64,000 nt of DNA from Bradyrhizobium diazoefficiens USDA 110 (GCF_000011365.1 NC_004463.1:3024001-3088000), one strand, 5' to 3'; positions 16,370 through 26,127 are shown, counted from the first letter of the stretch. Made by a program: numbers and translations. Notes: a model not told the origin generated them from the letters alone.

Positions 16370-16795
16370 GTGTACAGATTTCTTGAGCAGACCGTCGACG
16401 GCTACATGACGCGCAACGTCAAGACGGTGCAACGTGACATCGACATGCTCGAGCTCAGCGAGATGTTCGAGCGCGACGATTTCAACTCCTATCCGGTCGA
16501 GGACGACGGACAGGTGGTCGGCATCGTCACCAAGTTCGACATCCTGAAATGCTTCGCCTTCACGCCGAGCCAGATGCTGCCGCGCTATCATGACCTGATG
16601 AGCCGCAAGATCGGCGACGTCATGACGCCGGAGTTCATCTATGTCAGCCCCGACACGCGGCTGACGCGCGTGCTCCAGATCATGGTCGAGCACCGCATCA
16701 GGAGCATCATCGTGCTCGACGGCGCGCAGAAGCTCGTCGGCATCATCGCCCGCGAGGACGTCATCGCGGCGCTCAAGGCGACCGCGCGCGACTGA
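16370..16795 (+). CDS. Two-CBS-domain protein
   Basis: 141 residues made of two CBS motifs, about 8-65 (VDGYMTRNVKTVQRDIDM, NSYPVEDDGQVVGIVTK) and about 78-138 (VMTPEFIYVSPDTRL, IRSIIVLDGAQKLVGIIARED). CBS pairs bind adenosine nucleotides and sense energy state. It starts with GTG at 16370 after GAGGAGGA. It probably shares a transcript with the universal stress gene. No enzyme domain is attached, so it must act on a partner. Confidence 0.88.
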   Translation: MYRFLEQTVDGYMTRNVKTVQRDIDMLELSEMFERDDFNSYPVEDDGQVVGIVTKFDILKCFAFTPSQMLPRYHDLMSRKIGDVMTPEFIYVSPDTRLTRVLQIMVEHRIRSIIVLDGAQKLVGIIAREDVIAALKATARD

Positions 16796-16934
16796 CGGGG
16801 TCTCCAGTTCCCGCGATTTCAAACTCCGTGATTTCACGGAAGCGATCGGTCGCCGCGCGCGCGGCGCCGGCCGCAGGCGATTGATATGGCTCTCTGATCC
16901 GCGAAAGCCTCACATTAACAGAAATCCACCTATC

Positions 16935-16948
16935 TTGATTTCAATCAA
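16935..16948 (+). promoter_or_regulatory. FixK2 box of the fixNOQP operon
   Basis: TTGATTTCAATCAA is a perfect FixK/Fnr-type palindrome. Its centre is 63 bp before the fixN ATG, so class II activation would start transcription near 16983, leaving a short leader with the GAGAG ribosome site. Confidence 0.92.
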
Positions 16949-17004
16949 TTCCCCGCGAGGGTGAATGTGGTTTCTGGCGCTGTGTTCTTTCAGAGAGAAT
17001 CCGC

Positions 17005-18654
17005 ATGAGCCAGCCCTCCATCTCCAAATCCATGACCATCGGTGAAAGCGGCCTGGCTGTCGTGTTCGCAGCCACCGCCTTCCTCTGCGTGATCGCCGCG
17101 GCCAAGGCGCTCGACGCGCCCTTCGCCTTCCACGCCGCGCTCAGCGCGGCGGCGAGCGTGGCGGCGGTGTTCTGCATCGTCAACCGCTACTTCGAGCGCC
17201 CGGCGGCGCTGCCGCCGGCGGAGATCAACGGCCGTCCCAACTACAACATGGGGCCGATCAAGTTCTCCTCCTTCATGGCGATGTTCTGGGGCATTGCCGG
17301 CTTCCTCGTCGGCCTCATCATCGCCTCGCAGCTGGCCTGGCCTGCGCTGAACTTCGATCTGCCCTGGATCAGTTTCGGCCGCCTGCGTCCGCTGCACACC
17401 TCTGCCGTGATCTTCGCCTTCGGCGGCAACGTGCTGATCGCGACATCCTTCTACGTCGTGCAGAAGTCCTGCCGCGTGCGCCTTGCCGGCGATCTCGCGC
17501 CCTGGTTCGTCGTGGTCGGCTACAACTTCTTCATCCTGGTCGCGGGCACCGGCTATCTGCTCGGCGTCACCCAGTCGAAGGAATATGCCGAGCCGGAATG
17601 GTACGCCGATCTCTGGCTGACCATCGTCTGGGTGGTCTATCTGCTCGTCTTCCTCGCCACCATCATCAAGCGCAAGGAACCGCACATCTTCGTCGCGAAC
17701 TGGTTCTATCTGGCCTTCATCGTGACGATCGCGGTGCTGCATCTCGGCAACAACCCCGCGCTTCCCGTCTCGGCGTTCGGCTCGAAGTCCTACGTCGCCT
17801 GGGGCGGCATCCAGGATGCGATGTTCCAGTGGTGGTACGGCCATAACGCGGTCGGCTTCTTCCTGACCGCCGGCTTCCTCGCCATCATGTACTACTTCAT
17901 CCCGAAGCGGGCCGAGCGGCCGATCTATTCCTACCGCCTGTCGATCATCCACTTCTGGGCGCTGATCTTCCTCTACATCTGGGCAGGTCCGCACCATCTG
18001 CACTACACGGCGCTGCCCGACTGGACGCAGACGCTCGGCATGACCTTCTCGATCATGCTGTGGATGCCCTCCTGGGGCGGCATGATCAACGGCCTGATGA
18101 CGCTGTCGGGCGCCTGGGACAAGCTGCGCACCGACCCCGTGCTGCGCATGCTCGTGGTCTCCGTCGCCTTCTACGGCATGTCGACCTTCGAAGGCCCGAT
18201 GATGTCGATCAAGGTGGTCAACTCGCTCAGCCACTACACCGACTGGACCATCGGCCACGTCCACTCCGGCGCGCTGGGCTGGGTCGGCTTCGTCTCCTTC
18301 GGCGCGCTGTATTGCCTGGTGCCGTGGGCCTGGAATCGCAAGGGCCTCTACAGCCTGAAGCTCGTCAACTGGCACTTCTGGGTCGCGACCCTCGGCATCG
18401 TTCTCTACATCTCGGCGATGTGGGTGTCCGGCATCCTCCAGGGCCTGATGTGGCGCGCCTACACCTCGCTCGGCTTCCTCGAATATTCCTTCATCGAGAC
18501 CGTCGAGGCGATGCATCCCTTCTACATCATCCGTGCTGCCGGCGGCGGGCTGTTCCTGATCGGCGCGCTGATCATGGCCTACAATCTCTGGATGACCGTT
18601 CGCGTCGGCGAGGCGGAAGTCCAGATGCCCGTCGCTCTTCAGCCGGCGGAATGA
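17005..18654 (+). CDS. fixN: cbb3 cytochrome oxidase subunit I (FixN/CcoN)
   Basis: Catalytic heme-copper subunit of the high-affinity terminal oxidase used in microoxic growth and in nodules, 549 residues with about 12-14 membrane helices. The heme and CuB histidines lie in segments such as [16 protein letters not shown] (about 128-143), [11 protein letters not shown] (about 274-284), GPHHLHYT and [11 protein letters not shown]. The CuB-bound region carries the His/Tyr layout typical of C-type oxidases. The ATG follows GAGAG. It is first in the fixNOQP operon, 12 bp before fixO, driven by the FixK2 box at 16935. Confidence 0.97.
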
Positions 18655-18666
18655 GGAGCTAAAGCA

Positions 18667-19401
18667 ATGTCGTTCTGGACACGCCACCAAGTCTTCGAAA
18701 AGAACTCGATCATCCTGATCGTCGGCATCCTCTTGGTGATCGCGATCGGCGGCCTCGTCGAGATCACTCCGTTGTTCTACCTCAAGAGCACGATCGAGAA
18801 GGTCGATGGAGTGAGGCCCTATACGCCGCTGGAGCTCGCCGGCCGCAACGTCTACGTCCGCGAAGGCTGCTATCTCTGCCATTCGCAGATGATCCGGCCG
18901 CTGCGCGACGAAGTCGAGCGCTACGGCCACTTCTCGCTGGCCGCCGAGAGCATGTTCGACCATCCGTTCCAGTGGGGCTCCAAGCGCACCGGTCCGGACC
19001 TCGCCCGCGTCGGCGCCAAGTACTCCGACGACTGGCACGTCACCCATCTGACCAACCCGCGCGCGATCGTGCCGCAGTCGGTGATGCCGGGATATCCGTT
19101 CCTCAGCGCAACCGAGGTCGATCCGGACACCATCGCCGACCATATGCGTACGCTGAGGACCGTCGGCGTGCCCTACACGGACGACCAGATCGCCAACGCG
19201 AGCGCCGATCTGAAGGCCCAGGCCGATCCGGACAATGCCGGCGCCGACGCCTTCAACAAGCGCTACGCCAAGGCCGTGGTGCGCAACTTCGACGGCAAGA
19301 CCGGCACGCCGACCGAGATGGACGCGCTGATCGCGTATCTGCAGATGCTCGGCACGCTGGTCGACTTCAAGATCTACAACGAGAAAGCCAATCTTCGCTG
19401 A
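18667..19401 (+). CDS. fixO: cbb3 oxidase subunit II, monoheme cytochrome c (FixO/CcoO)
   Basis: 244 residues. One N-terminal membrane anchor (about 18-40, [19 protein letters not shown]) holds a periplasmic cytochrome c domain with C68-Y-L-C71-H72; a distal Met is expected in the SVMPGYPF segment. It passes electrons from FixP to FixN. A GGAG ribosome site lies in the 12-bp gap after fixN. Confidence 0.97.
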   Translation: MSFWTRHQVFEKNSIILIVGILLVIAIGGLVEITPLFYLKSTIEKVDGVRPYTPLELAGRNVYVREGCYLCHSQMIRPLRDEVERYGHFSLAAESMFDHPFQWGSKRTGPDLARVGAKYSDDWHVTHLTNPRAIVPQSVMPGYPFLSATEVDPDTIADHMRTLRTVGVPYTDDQIANASADLKAQADPDNAGADAFNKRYAKAVVRNFDGKTGTPTEMDALIAYLQMLGTLVDFKIYNEKANLR

Positions 19402-19414
19402 GAAGGCATCAACG

Positions 19415-19579
19415 ATGAAAGCCATCCTGACCCTCGACAATCTCGCGTCCGGTCTCGTGACCACGATCTGGACGCCGGTGTTCGTCGCGATCTTTCTCGC
19501 GATCATCGCCTACGCATTTTGGCCCCGTAACAAGGCTGCGTTCGACGAAGCAGCACACCTGCCGTTGCGGGAGGAGTGA
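19415..19579 (+). CDS. fixQ: cbb3 oxidase subunit IV (FixQ/CcoQ)
   Basis: Small single-span membrane protein of 54 residues. One helix (TIWTPVFVAIFLAIIAYAFW) is followed by a short polar tail ending LPLREE. It lies between fixO and fixP, 13 and 6 bp away, at the standard position and length for CcoQ, which stabilises the oxidase complex. Confidence 0.95.
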   Translation: MKAILTLDNLASGLVTTIWTPVFVAIFLAIIAYAFWPRNKAAFDEAAHLPLREE

Positions 19580-19585
19580 GAGACC

Positions 19586-20458
19586 ATGACCGATCATAGC
19601 GAATTCGATTCTGTCTCCGGCAAGACGACGACCGGACATGAGTGGGACGGCATCAAGGAGCTCAACACGCCGCTGCCGCGCTGGTGGGTGATCTGCTTCT
19701 ACCTCACCATCGTCTGGGCGATCGGCTACTGGATCGTGTATCCGGCCTGGCCGCTGATCTCCAGCAACACCACGGGCTTGTTCGGCTACTCCTCGCGCGC
19801 CGACGTCGCGGTCGAGCTCGCCAATCTCGAGAAGATCAGGGGCGACAAGATGGCGGCGCTCGGCGCGGCCTCGCTCGCCGACGTCGAGAAGGACCCGGCC
19901 CTGCTGGCGCTTGCGCGCGCCAAGGGCAAGACCGTGTTCGGCGACAATTGCGCGCCGTGCCACGGCTCCGGCGGCGCCGGCGCCAAGGGCTTCCCGAACC
20001 TGAACGACGACGACTGGCTGTGGGGCGGCACGCTCGACCAGATCATGCAGACCATCCAGTTCGGCGCGCGTTCCGGCCACGCCAAGACGCATGAGGGCCA
20101 GATGCTCGCCTTCGGCAAGGACGGCGTGCTGAAGGGTGACGAGATCGTCACGGTCGCCAATTACGTGCGGTCGCTGTCGGGGCTGCCGACCCGCAAGGGT
20201 TACGACGCCGCCAAGGGCGAGAAGATCTTCGTCGAGAATTGCGTCGCCTGCCACGGCGATGGCGGCAAGGGCAACCAGGAAATGGGCGCACCGAACCTGA
20301 CCGACAAGATCTGGCTCTATGGCTCGGACGAGGCTGCCCTGATCGAAACCATCAGCCAGGGCCGCGCCGGCGTCATGCCGGCCTGGGAAGGGCGGCTGGA
20401 TCCCTCCACCATCAAGGCGATGGCGGTCTACGTCCACTCGCTGGGCGGTGGAAAATAG
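19586..20458 (+). CDS. fixP: cbb3 oxidase subunit III, diheme cytochrome c (FixP/CcoP)
   Basis: 290 residues. A membrane anchor at about 33-55 (WWVICFYLTIVWAIGYWIVY) precedes two cytochrome c domains with C122-APC-H126 and C219-VAC-H223, plus Met residues in GQMLAFG and VMPAWEG as likely distal ligands. It accepts electrons from the bc1 complex and feeds FixO. The gene ends at a strong hairpin that separates it from fixGHIS. Confidence 0.97.
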   Translation: MTDHSEFDSVSGKTTTGHEWDGIKELNTPLPRWWVICFYLTIVWAIGYWIVYPAWPLISSNTTGLFGYSSRADVAVELANLEKIRGDKMAALGAASLADVEKDPALLALARAKGKTVFGDNCAPCHGSGGAGAKGFPNLNDDDWLWGGTLDQIMQTIQFGARSGHAKTHEGQMLAFGKDGVLKGDEIVTVANYVRSLSGLPTRKGYDAAKGEKIFVENCVACHGDGGKGNQEMGAPNLTDKIWLYGSDEAALIETISQGRAGVMPAWEGRLDPSTIKAMAVYVHSLGGGK

Positions 20459-20470
20459 CAGATCCGCGGC

Positions 20471-20500
20471 AAACGGGGGCGAACAAAAGTGCCCCCGTTT
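20471..20500 (+). terminator. Hairpin terminator after fixP
   Basis: AAACGGGGGC pairs perfectly with GCCCCCGTTT (10-bp stem, 10-base loop). The last two T of the stem are also the first two bases of the fixG FixK2 box, so the end of one operon and the control site of the next are fused. Confidence 0.8.
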
Positions 20501-20539
20501 GAGCTGGATCAACGGACGCGGCGACGTCGGGTCTAGGTT
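20499..20539 (+). promoter_or_regulatory. FixK2 box and -10 of fixGHIS
   Basis: TTGAGCTGGATCAA at 20499-20512 keeps both TTGA and TCAA arms. TAGGTT at 20534-20539 is at the right offset for a class II promoter starting near 20547, 23 bp before fixG. Confidence 0.88.
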
Positions 20540-20569
20540 TAATCGCACCTCCTCGAAAAGTTTCAGGCG

Positions 20570-22036
20570 ATGAACAAGACCGTGAACCCGAAAGACCTCA
20601 CATCGGAAGATGACGTCGGGCCGCTCTACGCAGCCCGCAAGAAGGTCTATCCCCAGAGCGTCTCCGGCACGTTCCGCCGGATCAAATGGGGCCTGATGGC
20701 GTTCTGCCTCGGCGTTTACTACTTCCTGCCGTTCGTGCGCTGGAATCGCGGCCTTGGCGCGCCCAGCCAGGCGGTGCTGATCGATCTTCCCAACAGCCGC
20801 TTCTATTTCTTCTTCATCGAGCTGTGGCCGCAGGAGGTCTACTACTTCACCGGCCTGCTGATCGTCGCTGCGGTGGCGCTGTTTTTGATGAACTCCATCG
20901 GCGGCCGGATCTGGTGCGGCTATCTCTGTCCGCAGACCGTCTGGACCGACCTGTTCTACGCCGTCGAACGCCTGATCGAAGGCGACCGCCGCGAGCGGAT
21001 GAAGAAGGACAAATCGTCCGACCCGATGAAGCTCGAGCGCATCTCCGAGATCGTGCTCAAGCATTCGATCTGGCTGCTGATCGCCTGGTGGACCGGCGGC
21101 GCCTGGGTGCTCTATTTCAACGACGCGCCGACCCTGGTGAAGGAGCTCGTGACCTTCCAGGGGCCGATGATCGCCTATATCTGGATCGGCATCCTCACCG
21201 CAACGACCTATCTGCTGGCCGGCTACATGCGCGAGCAGGTCTGCACCTATATGTGCCCGTGGCCGCGGATCCAGGCAGCGCTCACCGACGAATGGGCGCT
21301 CAACGTCACCTACCGCTACGACCGCGGCGAGAAGCGCACCTCGGTGAAGAAGGCGGCCGAGCTGCGCGCGCTCGGCCAGCAGGTCGGCGATTGCGTCGAT
21401 TGCTACCAGTGCGTCGCGGTGTGCCCGACCGGCATCGACATCCGCAACGGACCGCAGATGGAATGCATCCAGTGCGGCCTCTGCATCGACGCCTGCGACA
21501 ACGTGATGACCAAGATCGGCCGGCCGAAGCGGCTGATCGGCTATGACAACGACATCAACATCCATCGCCGCCAGGAAGGCAAGGCGCCGATCTATCGGAT
21601 CGTCCGGGCGCGCACCGTGGTCTACAGCGCGATCATCGCGGCCATCGGCGGCTTCATGATCTACACGCTGGCGACGCGCAGCCTGCTCGACGTCAACGTG
21701 CTGCACGACCGCAATCCGGTCGCGGTCAAGCTCAGCGACGGCTCGATCCGCAACGCCTACACGGTTCGGCTGCTGAACAAGAGCGGCTACGACCGCGTCA
21801 TCGCGATCGACGCGAACGGGCCGGCCAATTTGACGGTTCACGTCATCGGCGTCGATTCGGTGACGCCGGACCGTCCGATGATCGTGATCCCCCGCGACTC
21901 CACCAGCGAGCTGCGCCTGCTGGTCACCGCGCCGGCGGAGACCAATCCCGAGAAGTCGATCCCGGTTCGCTTCCACGTCACCGATATCGGGCTGGGCGAG
22001 GTCGCGTCCGCCACCGACAATTTCGTCGCGCCCTAG
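20570..22036 (+). CDS. fixG: FixG/CcoG, membrane ferredoxin-type cbb3 assembly protein
   Basis: 488 residues with about five membrane helices. Cys motifs are WCGYLCPQTVW, CTYMCPWPRIQ and a 2x[4Fe-4S] ferredoxin region at about 275-320 (CVDCYQCVAVCPTG, CIQCGLCIDACD). A C-terminal IgG-like periplasmic domain follows (about 380-485). CcoG is a copper reductase that supplies Cu(I) for the oxidase. It is first in fixGHIS, and fixH starts 15 bp downstream. Confidence 0.96.
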   Translation: MNKTVNPKDLTSEDDVGPLYAARKKVYPQSVSGTFRRIKWGLMAFCLGVYYFLPFVRWNRGLGAPSQAVLIDLPNSRFYFFFIELWPQEVYYFTGLLIVAAVALFLMNSIGGRIWCGYLCPQTVWTDLFYAVERLIEGDRRERMKKDKSSDPMKLERISEIVLKHSIWLLIAWWTGGAWVLYFNDAPTLVKELVTFQGPMIAYIWIGILTATTYLLAGYMREQVCTYMCPWPRIQAALTDEWALNVTYRYDRGEKRTSVKKAAELRALGQQVGDCVDCYQCVAVCPTGIDIRNGPQMECIQCGLCIDACDNVMTKIGRPKRLIGYDNDINIHRRQEGKAPIYRIVRARTVVYSAIIAAIGGFMIYTLATRSLLDVNVLHDRNPVAVKLSDGSIRNAYTVRLLNKSGYDRVIAIDANGPANLTVHVIGVDSVTPDRPMIVIPRDSTSELRLLVTAPAETNPEKSIPVRFHVTDIGLGEVASATDNFVAP

Positions 22037-22051
22037 GATCAGGAGACAGCC

Positions 22052-22537
22052 ATGGCCTCCAAGCCGCTGACCGGAACAAAAGTCTTCCTGATGTTGGTCG
22101 CCTTCTTCGGCGTCGTGATCGGTGTCAACGTGACCATGATGAAGCTCGCGATCGCGACGCTGCCCGGCACCGACGTCGACAGCCCCTATGCCGCGGGTCT
22201 CACCTATGATCGCGAGATCTCGGCGGCGCAGGACCAGGCCGCGCGCAAATGGAAGGTCAACGCCCATATCGAGCGCGCTACCGATGGCGGCGCCGTGCTT
22301 CAGGTCGAGGCACGCGATGCCAGCGGCCAGCCGGTGTCCGGATTGAAGTTCGGCGGCCGGCTCGAGCGGCCGACCGACAAGCGCGCCGATCTTTCGGTCG
22401 AGCTCTCGGAGGCAGGCATCGGCATCTATCGCGGCAATGCCGCCTCCGTCGCGCCGGGCCAGTGGGATCTGGTGATCGAGGGCGAGGCGCGGGGGACGCG
22501 CGTATTCCTGTCGCGCAACCGCGTGATCCTGAACTGA
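22052..22537 (+). CDS. fixH: FixH/CcoH, cbb3 oxidase assembly factor
   Basis: 161 residues. One N-terminal membrane helix (VFLMLVAFFGVVIGVNVTMM, about 11-30) is followed by a periplasmic beta-rich domain. CcoH binds the oxidase during assembly. The start has an AGGAGA ribosome site, and fixI follows after 10 bp. Confidence 0.94.
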   Translation: MASKPLTGTKVFLMLVAFFGVVIGVNVTMMKLAIATLPGTDVDSPYAAGLTYDREISAAQDQAARKWKVNAHIERATDGGAVLQVEARDASGQPVSGLKFGGRLERPTDKRADLSVELSEAGIGIYRGNAASVAPGQWDLVIEGEARGTRVFLSRNRVILN

Positions 22538-22547
22538 GGACGTCGGC

Positions 22548-24740
22548 ATGCACGTCACGCGGGATTTCTCGCACTACGTCCGGACCGCGGGCGAGGGTAT
22601 CAAGCACATCGATCTCGCGGTCGAGGGGGTTCACTGCGCCGGCTGCATGGCCAAGATCGAGCGCGGATTGTCCGCCATTCCCGACGTCACGCTGGCGCGC
22701 GTGAATCTCACCGACCGCCGCGTCGCGCTGGAATGGAAAGCGGGCACGCTCGACCCGGGCCGTTTCATCGACCGGCTCGAAGAGCTCGGCTACAAGGCCT
22801 ATCCGTTCGAGACCGAGAGCGCGGAAGTGGCCGAGGTCGCCGAATCGCGCTTCCTGCTGCGCTGCCTCGGCGTTGCGGCGTTCGCCACCATGAACGTCAT
22901 GATGCTGTCGATCCCGGTATGGTCGGGCAACGTCTCGGACATGCTGCCCGAGCAGCGCGACTTCTTCCACTGGCTGTCGGCGCTGATCGCGCTGCCGGCG
23001 GCGGCCTATGCCGGCCAGCCGTTCTTCCGCTCCGCTTGGCGCGCGCTGTCGGCCAAGACGACCAACATGGACGTCCCGATCTCGATCGGCGTGATCCTCG
23101 CGCTCGGCATGTCCGTGGTCGAAACCATCCACCATGCCGAGCACGCCTATTTCGACGCGGCGATCATGCTGCTGACGTTCCTGCTGGTCGGCCGCTTCCT
23201 TGACCAGAACATGCGGCGGCGGACGCGCGCGGTCGCCGGCAATCTCGCCGCGCTGAAGGCGGAGACGGCGGCCAAGTTCGTCGGGCCCGACGAGATTTCA
23301 CAGGTGCCCGTCGCTGCGATCAGTCCTGGCGACATCGTGCTGCTGCGGCCCGGCGAGCGCTGTGCGGTCGACGGCACGGTGATCGAGGGGCGTTCCGAGA
23401 TCGACCAGAGCCTGATCACCGGCGAGACGCTCTATGTCACGGCCGAGCAGGGCACGCCGGTCTATGCCGGCTCCATGAACATCTCCGGTACGCTGCGGGT
23501 GCGCGTTTCGGCGGCCTCCGAAGCGACGCTGCTCGCCGAGATCGCGCGGCTGCTCGACAACGCGCTCCAGGCGCGCTCGCGCTACATGCGGCTCGCCGAC
23601 CGCGCCTCGCGGCTCTACGCGCCGGTGGTGCATGCGACCGCGCTCATCACCATTTTGGGCTGGGTCATCGCGGGTGCGTCCTGGCATGATGCGATCGTGA
23701 CCGGCGTTGCCGTGCTGATCATCACCTGTCCCTGCGCGCTTGGGCTCGCGATTCCGACGGTGCAGACGGTGGCCTCGGGCGCGATGTTCAAGTCCGGCGT
23801 GCTGCTCAACTCGGGCGATGCGATCGAGCGGCTGGCGGAAGCCGACCACGTCATCTTCGACAAGACCGGCACGCTGACGCTGCCCGACCTCGAAGTGATG
23901 AACGCGGCTGACATTCCCGCCGATATCTTCGAACTCGCCGGCCGCCTCGCGCTGTCGAGCCATCATCCGGTTGCCGCCGCGGTGGCGCAGGCCGCCGGCG
24001 CCAGGTCGCCGATCGTCGGCGCGGTCGAGGAGGCCGGGCAGGGTGTGCGCGCAGACGTCGACGGCGCCGAGATCCGCCTTGGCCGTCCGTCCTTCTGCGG
24101 CGCCGAGGCGCTGGTCGGCGACGGTACGAGGCTCGATCCCGAAGCCTCCATCGTGGCCTTCAGCAAGGGAGCGGAAAAATTCATCCTTTGGGTGCGTCAG
24201 GGCCTGCGTCCGGACGCTCAGGCCGTGATCGCGGCGCTGAAGGCGCGCAACATCGGCATCGAGATCCTCTCCGGCGACCGCGAGCCGGCGGTGAAGGCCG
24301 CGGCCCATGCGCTCGCCATTCCGGAATGGCGTGCCGGCGTCACGCCGGCCGACAAGATCGCGCGGATCGAGGAGTTGAAGCGGCGCGGTGCAAGAGTGCT
24401 GATGGTCGGCGACGGCATGAACGACGCGCCCTCGCTGGCGGCCGCCCACGTCTCGATGTCGCCGATCTCGGCGGCGCATCTCAGCCAGGCCACCGCCGAT
24501 CTCGTCTTCCTCGGCCGGCCGCTGGCTCCTGTCGCCGCCGCGATCGATTCCGCGCGCAAGGCGCTGCACCTGATGCGGCAGAACCTCTGGCTTGCCATCG
24601 GCTATAACGTCCTCGCGGTGCCGGTTGCGATCAGCGGCGTCGTGACGCCCCTGATTGCCGCTGCCGCCATGAGCGGATCGTCGATCCTGGTCATGCTGAA
24701 TTCGCTGCGCGCCCGCAGCGACTCGCGGGAGATCGTGTGA
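22548..24740 (+). CDS. fixI: FixI/CcoI, copper P1B-type ATPase for cbb3 oxidase
   Basis: Copper pump of 730 residues that delivers Cu for the FixN centre. An N-terminal heavy-metal domain carries C30-AG-C33. Membrane helices include the metal-site C394-P-C396 in ITCPCALG. The phosphorylated Asp438 is in DKTGTL; VGDGMNDAPSL is the hinge motif and SHHP the nucleotide-site motif. The gene's TGA overlaps the fixS ATG by one base. Confidence 0.96.
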   Translation: MHVTRDFSHYVRTAGEGIKHIDLAVEGVHCAGCMAKIERGLSAIPDVTLARVNLTDRRVALEWKAGTLDPGRFIDRLEELGYKAYPFETESAEVAEVAESRFLLRCLGVAAFATMNVMMLSIPVWSGNVSDMLPEQRDFFHWLSALIALPAAAYAGQPFFRSAWRALSAKTTNMDVPISIGVILALGMSVVETIHHAEHAYFDAAIMLLTFLLVGRFLDQNMRRRTRAVAGNLAALKAETAAKFVGPDEISQVPVAAISPGDIVLLRPGERCAVDGTVIEGRSEIDQSLITGETLYVTAEQGTPVYAGSMNISGTLRVRVSAASEATLLAEIARLLDNALQARSRYMRLADRASRLYAPVVHATALITILGWVIAGASWHDAIVTGVAVLIITCPCALGLAIPTVQTVASGAMFKSGVLLNSGDAIERLAEADHVIFDKTGTLTLPDLEVMNAADIPADIFELAGRLALSSHHPVAAAVAQAAGARSPIVGAVEEAGQGVRADVDGAEIRLGRPSFCGAEALVGDGTRLDPEASIVAFSKGAEKFILWVRQGLRPDAQAVIAALKARNIGIEILSGDREPAVKAAAHALAIPEWRAGVTPADKIARIEELKRRGARVLMVGDGMNDAPSLAAAHVSMSPISAAHLSQATADLVFLGRPLAPVAAAIDSARKALHLMRQNLWLAIGYNVLAVPVAISGVVTPLIAAAAMSGSSILVMLNSLRARSDSREIV

Positions 24741-24907
24741 TGGAAATCCTGGTCATCCTGGTTCCGCTGGCGTTGATGCTCGGAGGCGCCGGTCTCGTCG
24801 CCTTCCTCTGGTCGCTCAGGAGCGGCCAGTACGACGATCTCGACGGAGCGGCGTGGCGCGCGATCGCCGACGACGAGCCGCCGCAGGAAGCGCCGGTCAA
24901 GCGCTAG
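24740..24907 (+). CDS. fixS: FixS/CcoS, small cbb3 maturation protein
   Basis: 55 residues. One membrane helix (VILVPLALMLGGAGLVAFLW) is followed by the conserved SGQYDDLDGAAWRAI segment. CcoS is needed for cofactor insertion. It starts within TGATG at the end of fixI, giving translational coupling. Its TAG shares the CTAG palindrome with the stop of the opposing MFS gene. Confidence 0.94.
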   Translation: MEILVILVPLALMLGGAGLVAFLWSLRSGQYDDLDGAAWRAIADDEPPQEAPVKR

Positions 24908-26106
24908 CGCTTAAGGGCGAATGTGAGCATGGCCGCGGCCGCGAGGGCCACGCCGACACCGGCGACGCAGGCGTGCCAGCCGAAACTGTCGAACAGTCGC
25001 CCGAGCACGGCCGTGCCGATCAGCCCGCCGCAGAAGTAGCAGGCAAGATAGGTTCCGCTGGCGACGCCGCGGTTGTCGGTGGCGGCCTGTCCGACGAAGC
25101 CGGTCGCGGCGGCTTGCGCGAAGAATGTTCCGACACCGACCAGAACCATGCCGATGAGCACTTCGCCCAGATGCGGTGCCAGCATCAGCGGCAGGCCCAG
25201 TCCGGCGACGGCGAGCGAGCCCCATATTGTCGGCCGCGTCCCGAGCCGCGAGGCCACCCTGCCGGCGAGCAACGTCGTGACGACCGACGGCAGGAAGACG
25301 AAATAGACGAGGCCCAGATCCATCATGCCGAGCGACAGCGGCGGCCGGACCAGCACGAAATTGACGAATGTGAAGGTGCCGATGAAGGCGAACAGGATGC
25401 AGAAGCCGATGCCGTAGGCGGCGCGCAGCCGCGGATTGCGCCAATGCGCGATCATGGCGACAAGCGGCGGGCCCGCCGGCGTCATGGCATGCATCGGCTG
25501 CACGCGCCTGATGGTGAAATAGACCAGCGCCGCGCCGGCGAGGTTGAGCGCCGCGAAGAAATAGAAATTCCAGGCGAGACCGAGGCCGTCGGCGACCGCC
25601 GCCGAGATCAGCCGGCCGACGAGGTTGCTGGCGACATTGCCGGTGATGTAGGCGGCAAACGCGCCGCCGGCGTCCATCGCGCTGCATTGCTCGCCGAGAT
25701 AGGCGAGGGTGAGCGCGAAGGCAGATGCCATGCACGGGCCCTGCGCGATCCGCAAAGCGGTGAAGACGCCAAGATTTGGCGCGATCGCCAGCAGGCTCGT
25801 AGGCACCGCCAGCAGCGTGAGGCTGAGCAGGATGCCGGTCCGCCGGTTGATATGCGGGCTGAAGAAGCCGACGACGAGGCTAGCAATCGCCATGCCGAAG
25901 GTGCTGGCGTTGACGGCAAAGCCCATCGCCGCCGGCGTGACGCCGTAATGGCGCGCCAGCGAGGGCAGGATCGCCTGCGTCGCGAAGAGATCGACGACGG
26001 TCAGGAAGGCGGTGAGGCCGATGACGAGCGAACGAAGCGCAAGGCCCGGGGAATGCGCGTTCATCGTCATCGCGGCCGGTTTGATCGACGCGGAAAGATC
26101 GGTCAT
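24904..26106 (-). CDS. MFS permease
   Basis: 400 residues with about 12 hydrophobic helices. The N-terminus is MTDLSASIKPAAMTMNAHSP, with the first helix at about 25-45 (VIGLTAFLTVVDLFATQAIL) and the loop 2-3 motif GFFSPHINRRTG. It resembles uncharacterised proteobacterial members near the drug/proton antiporters. Substrate unknown. It is convergent with fixS, with four shared bases, and is not part of the fix system by orientation. Confidence 0.85.
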   Translation of the reverse strand: MTDLSASIKPAAMTMNAHSPGLALRSLVIGLTAFLTVVDLFATQAILPSLARHYGVTPAAMGFAVNASTFGMAIASLVVGFFSPHINRRTGILLSLTLLAVPTSLLAIAPNLGVFTALRIAQGPCMASAFALTLAYLGEQCSAMDAGGAFAAYITGNVASNLVGRLISAAVADGLGLAWNFYFFAALNLAGAALVYFTIRRVQPMHAMTPAGPPLVAMIAHWRNPRLRAAYGIGFCILFAFIGTFTFVNFVLVRPPLSLGMMDLGLVYFVFLPSVVTTLLAGRVASRLGTRPTIWGSLAVAGLGLPLMLAPHLGEVLIGMVLVGVGTFFAQAAATGFVGQAATDNRGVASGTYLACYFCGGLIGTAVLGRLFDSFGWHACVAGVGVALAAAAMLTFALKR

Positions 26107-26127
26107 GGCACGGCTCTCCGTTGATCT

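Noticed and set aside
19409..22558. 1049-codon reverse frame opposite fixP, fixG and fixH
   Set aside because: The forward genes are complete known proteins; the reverse frame has no recognisable domain.
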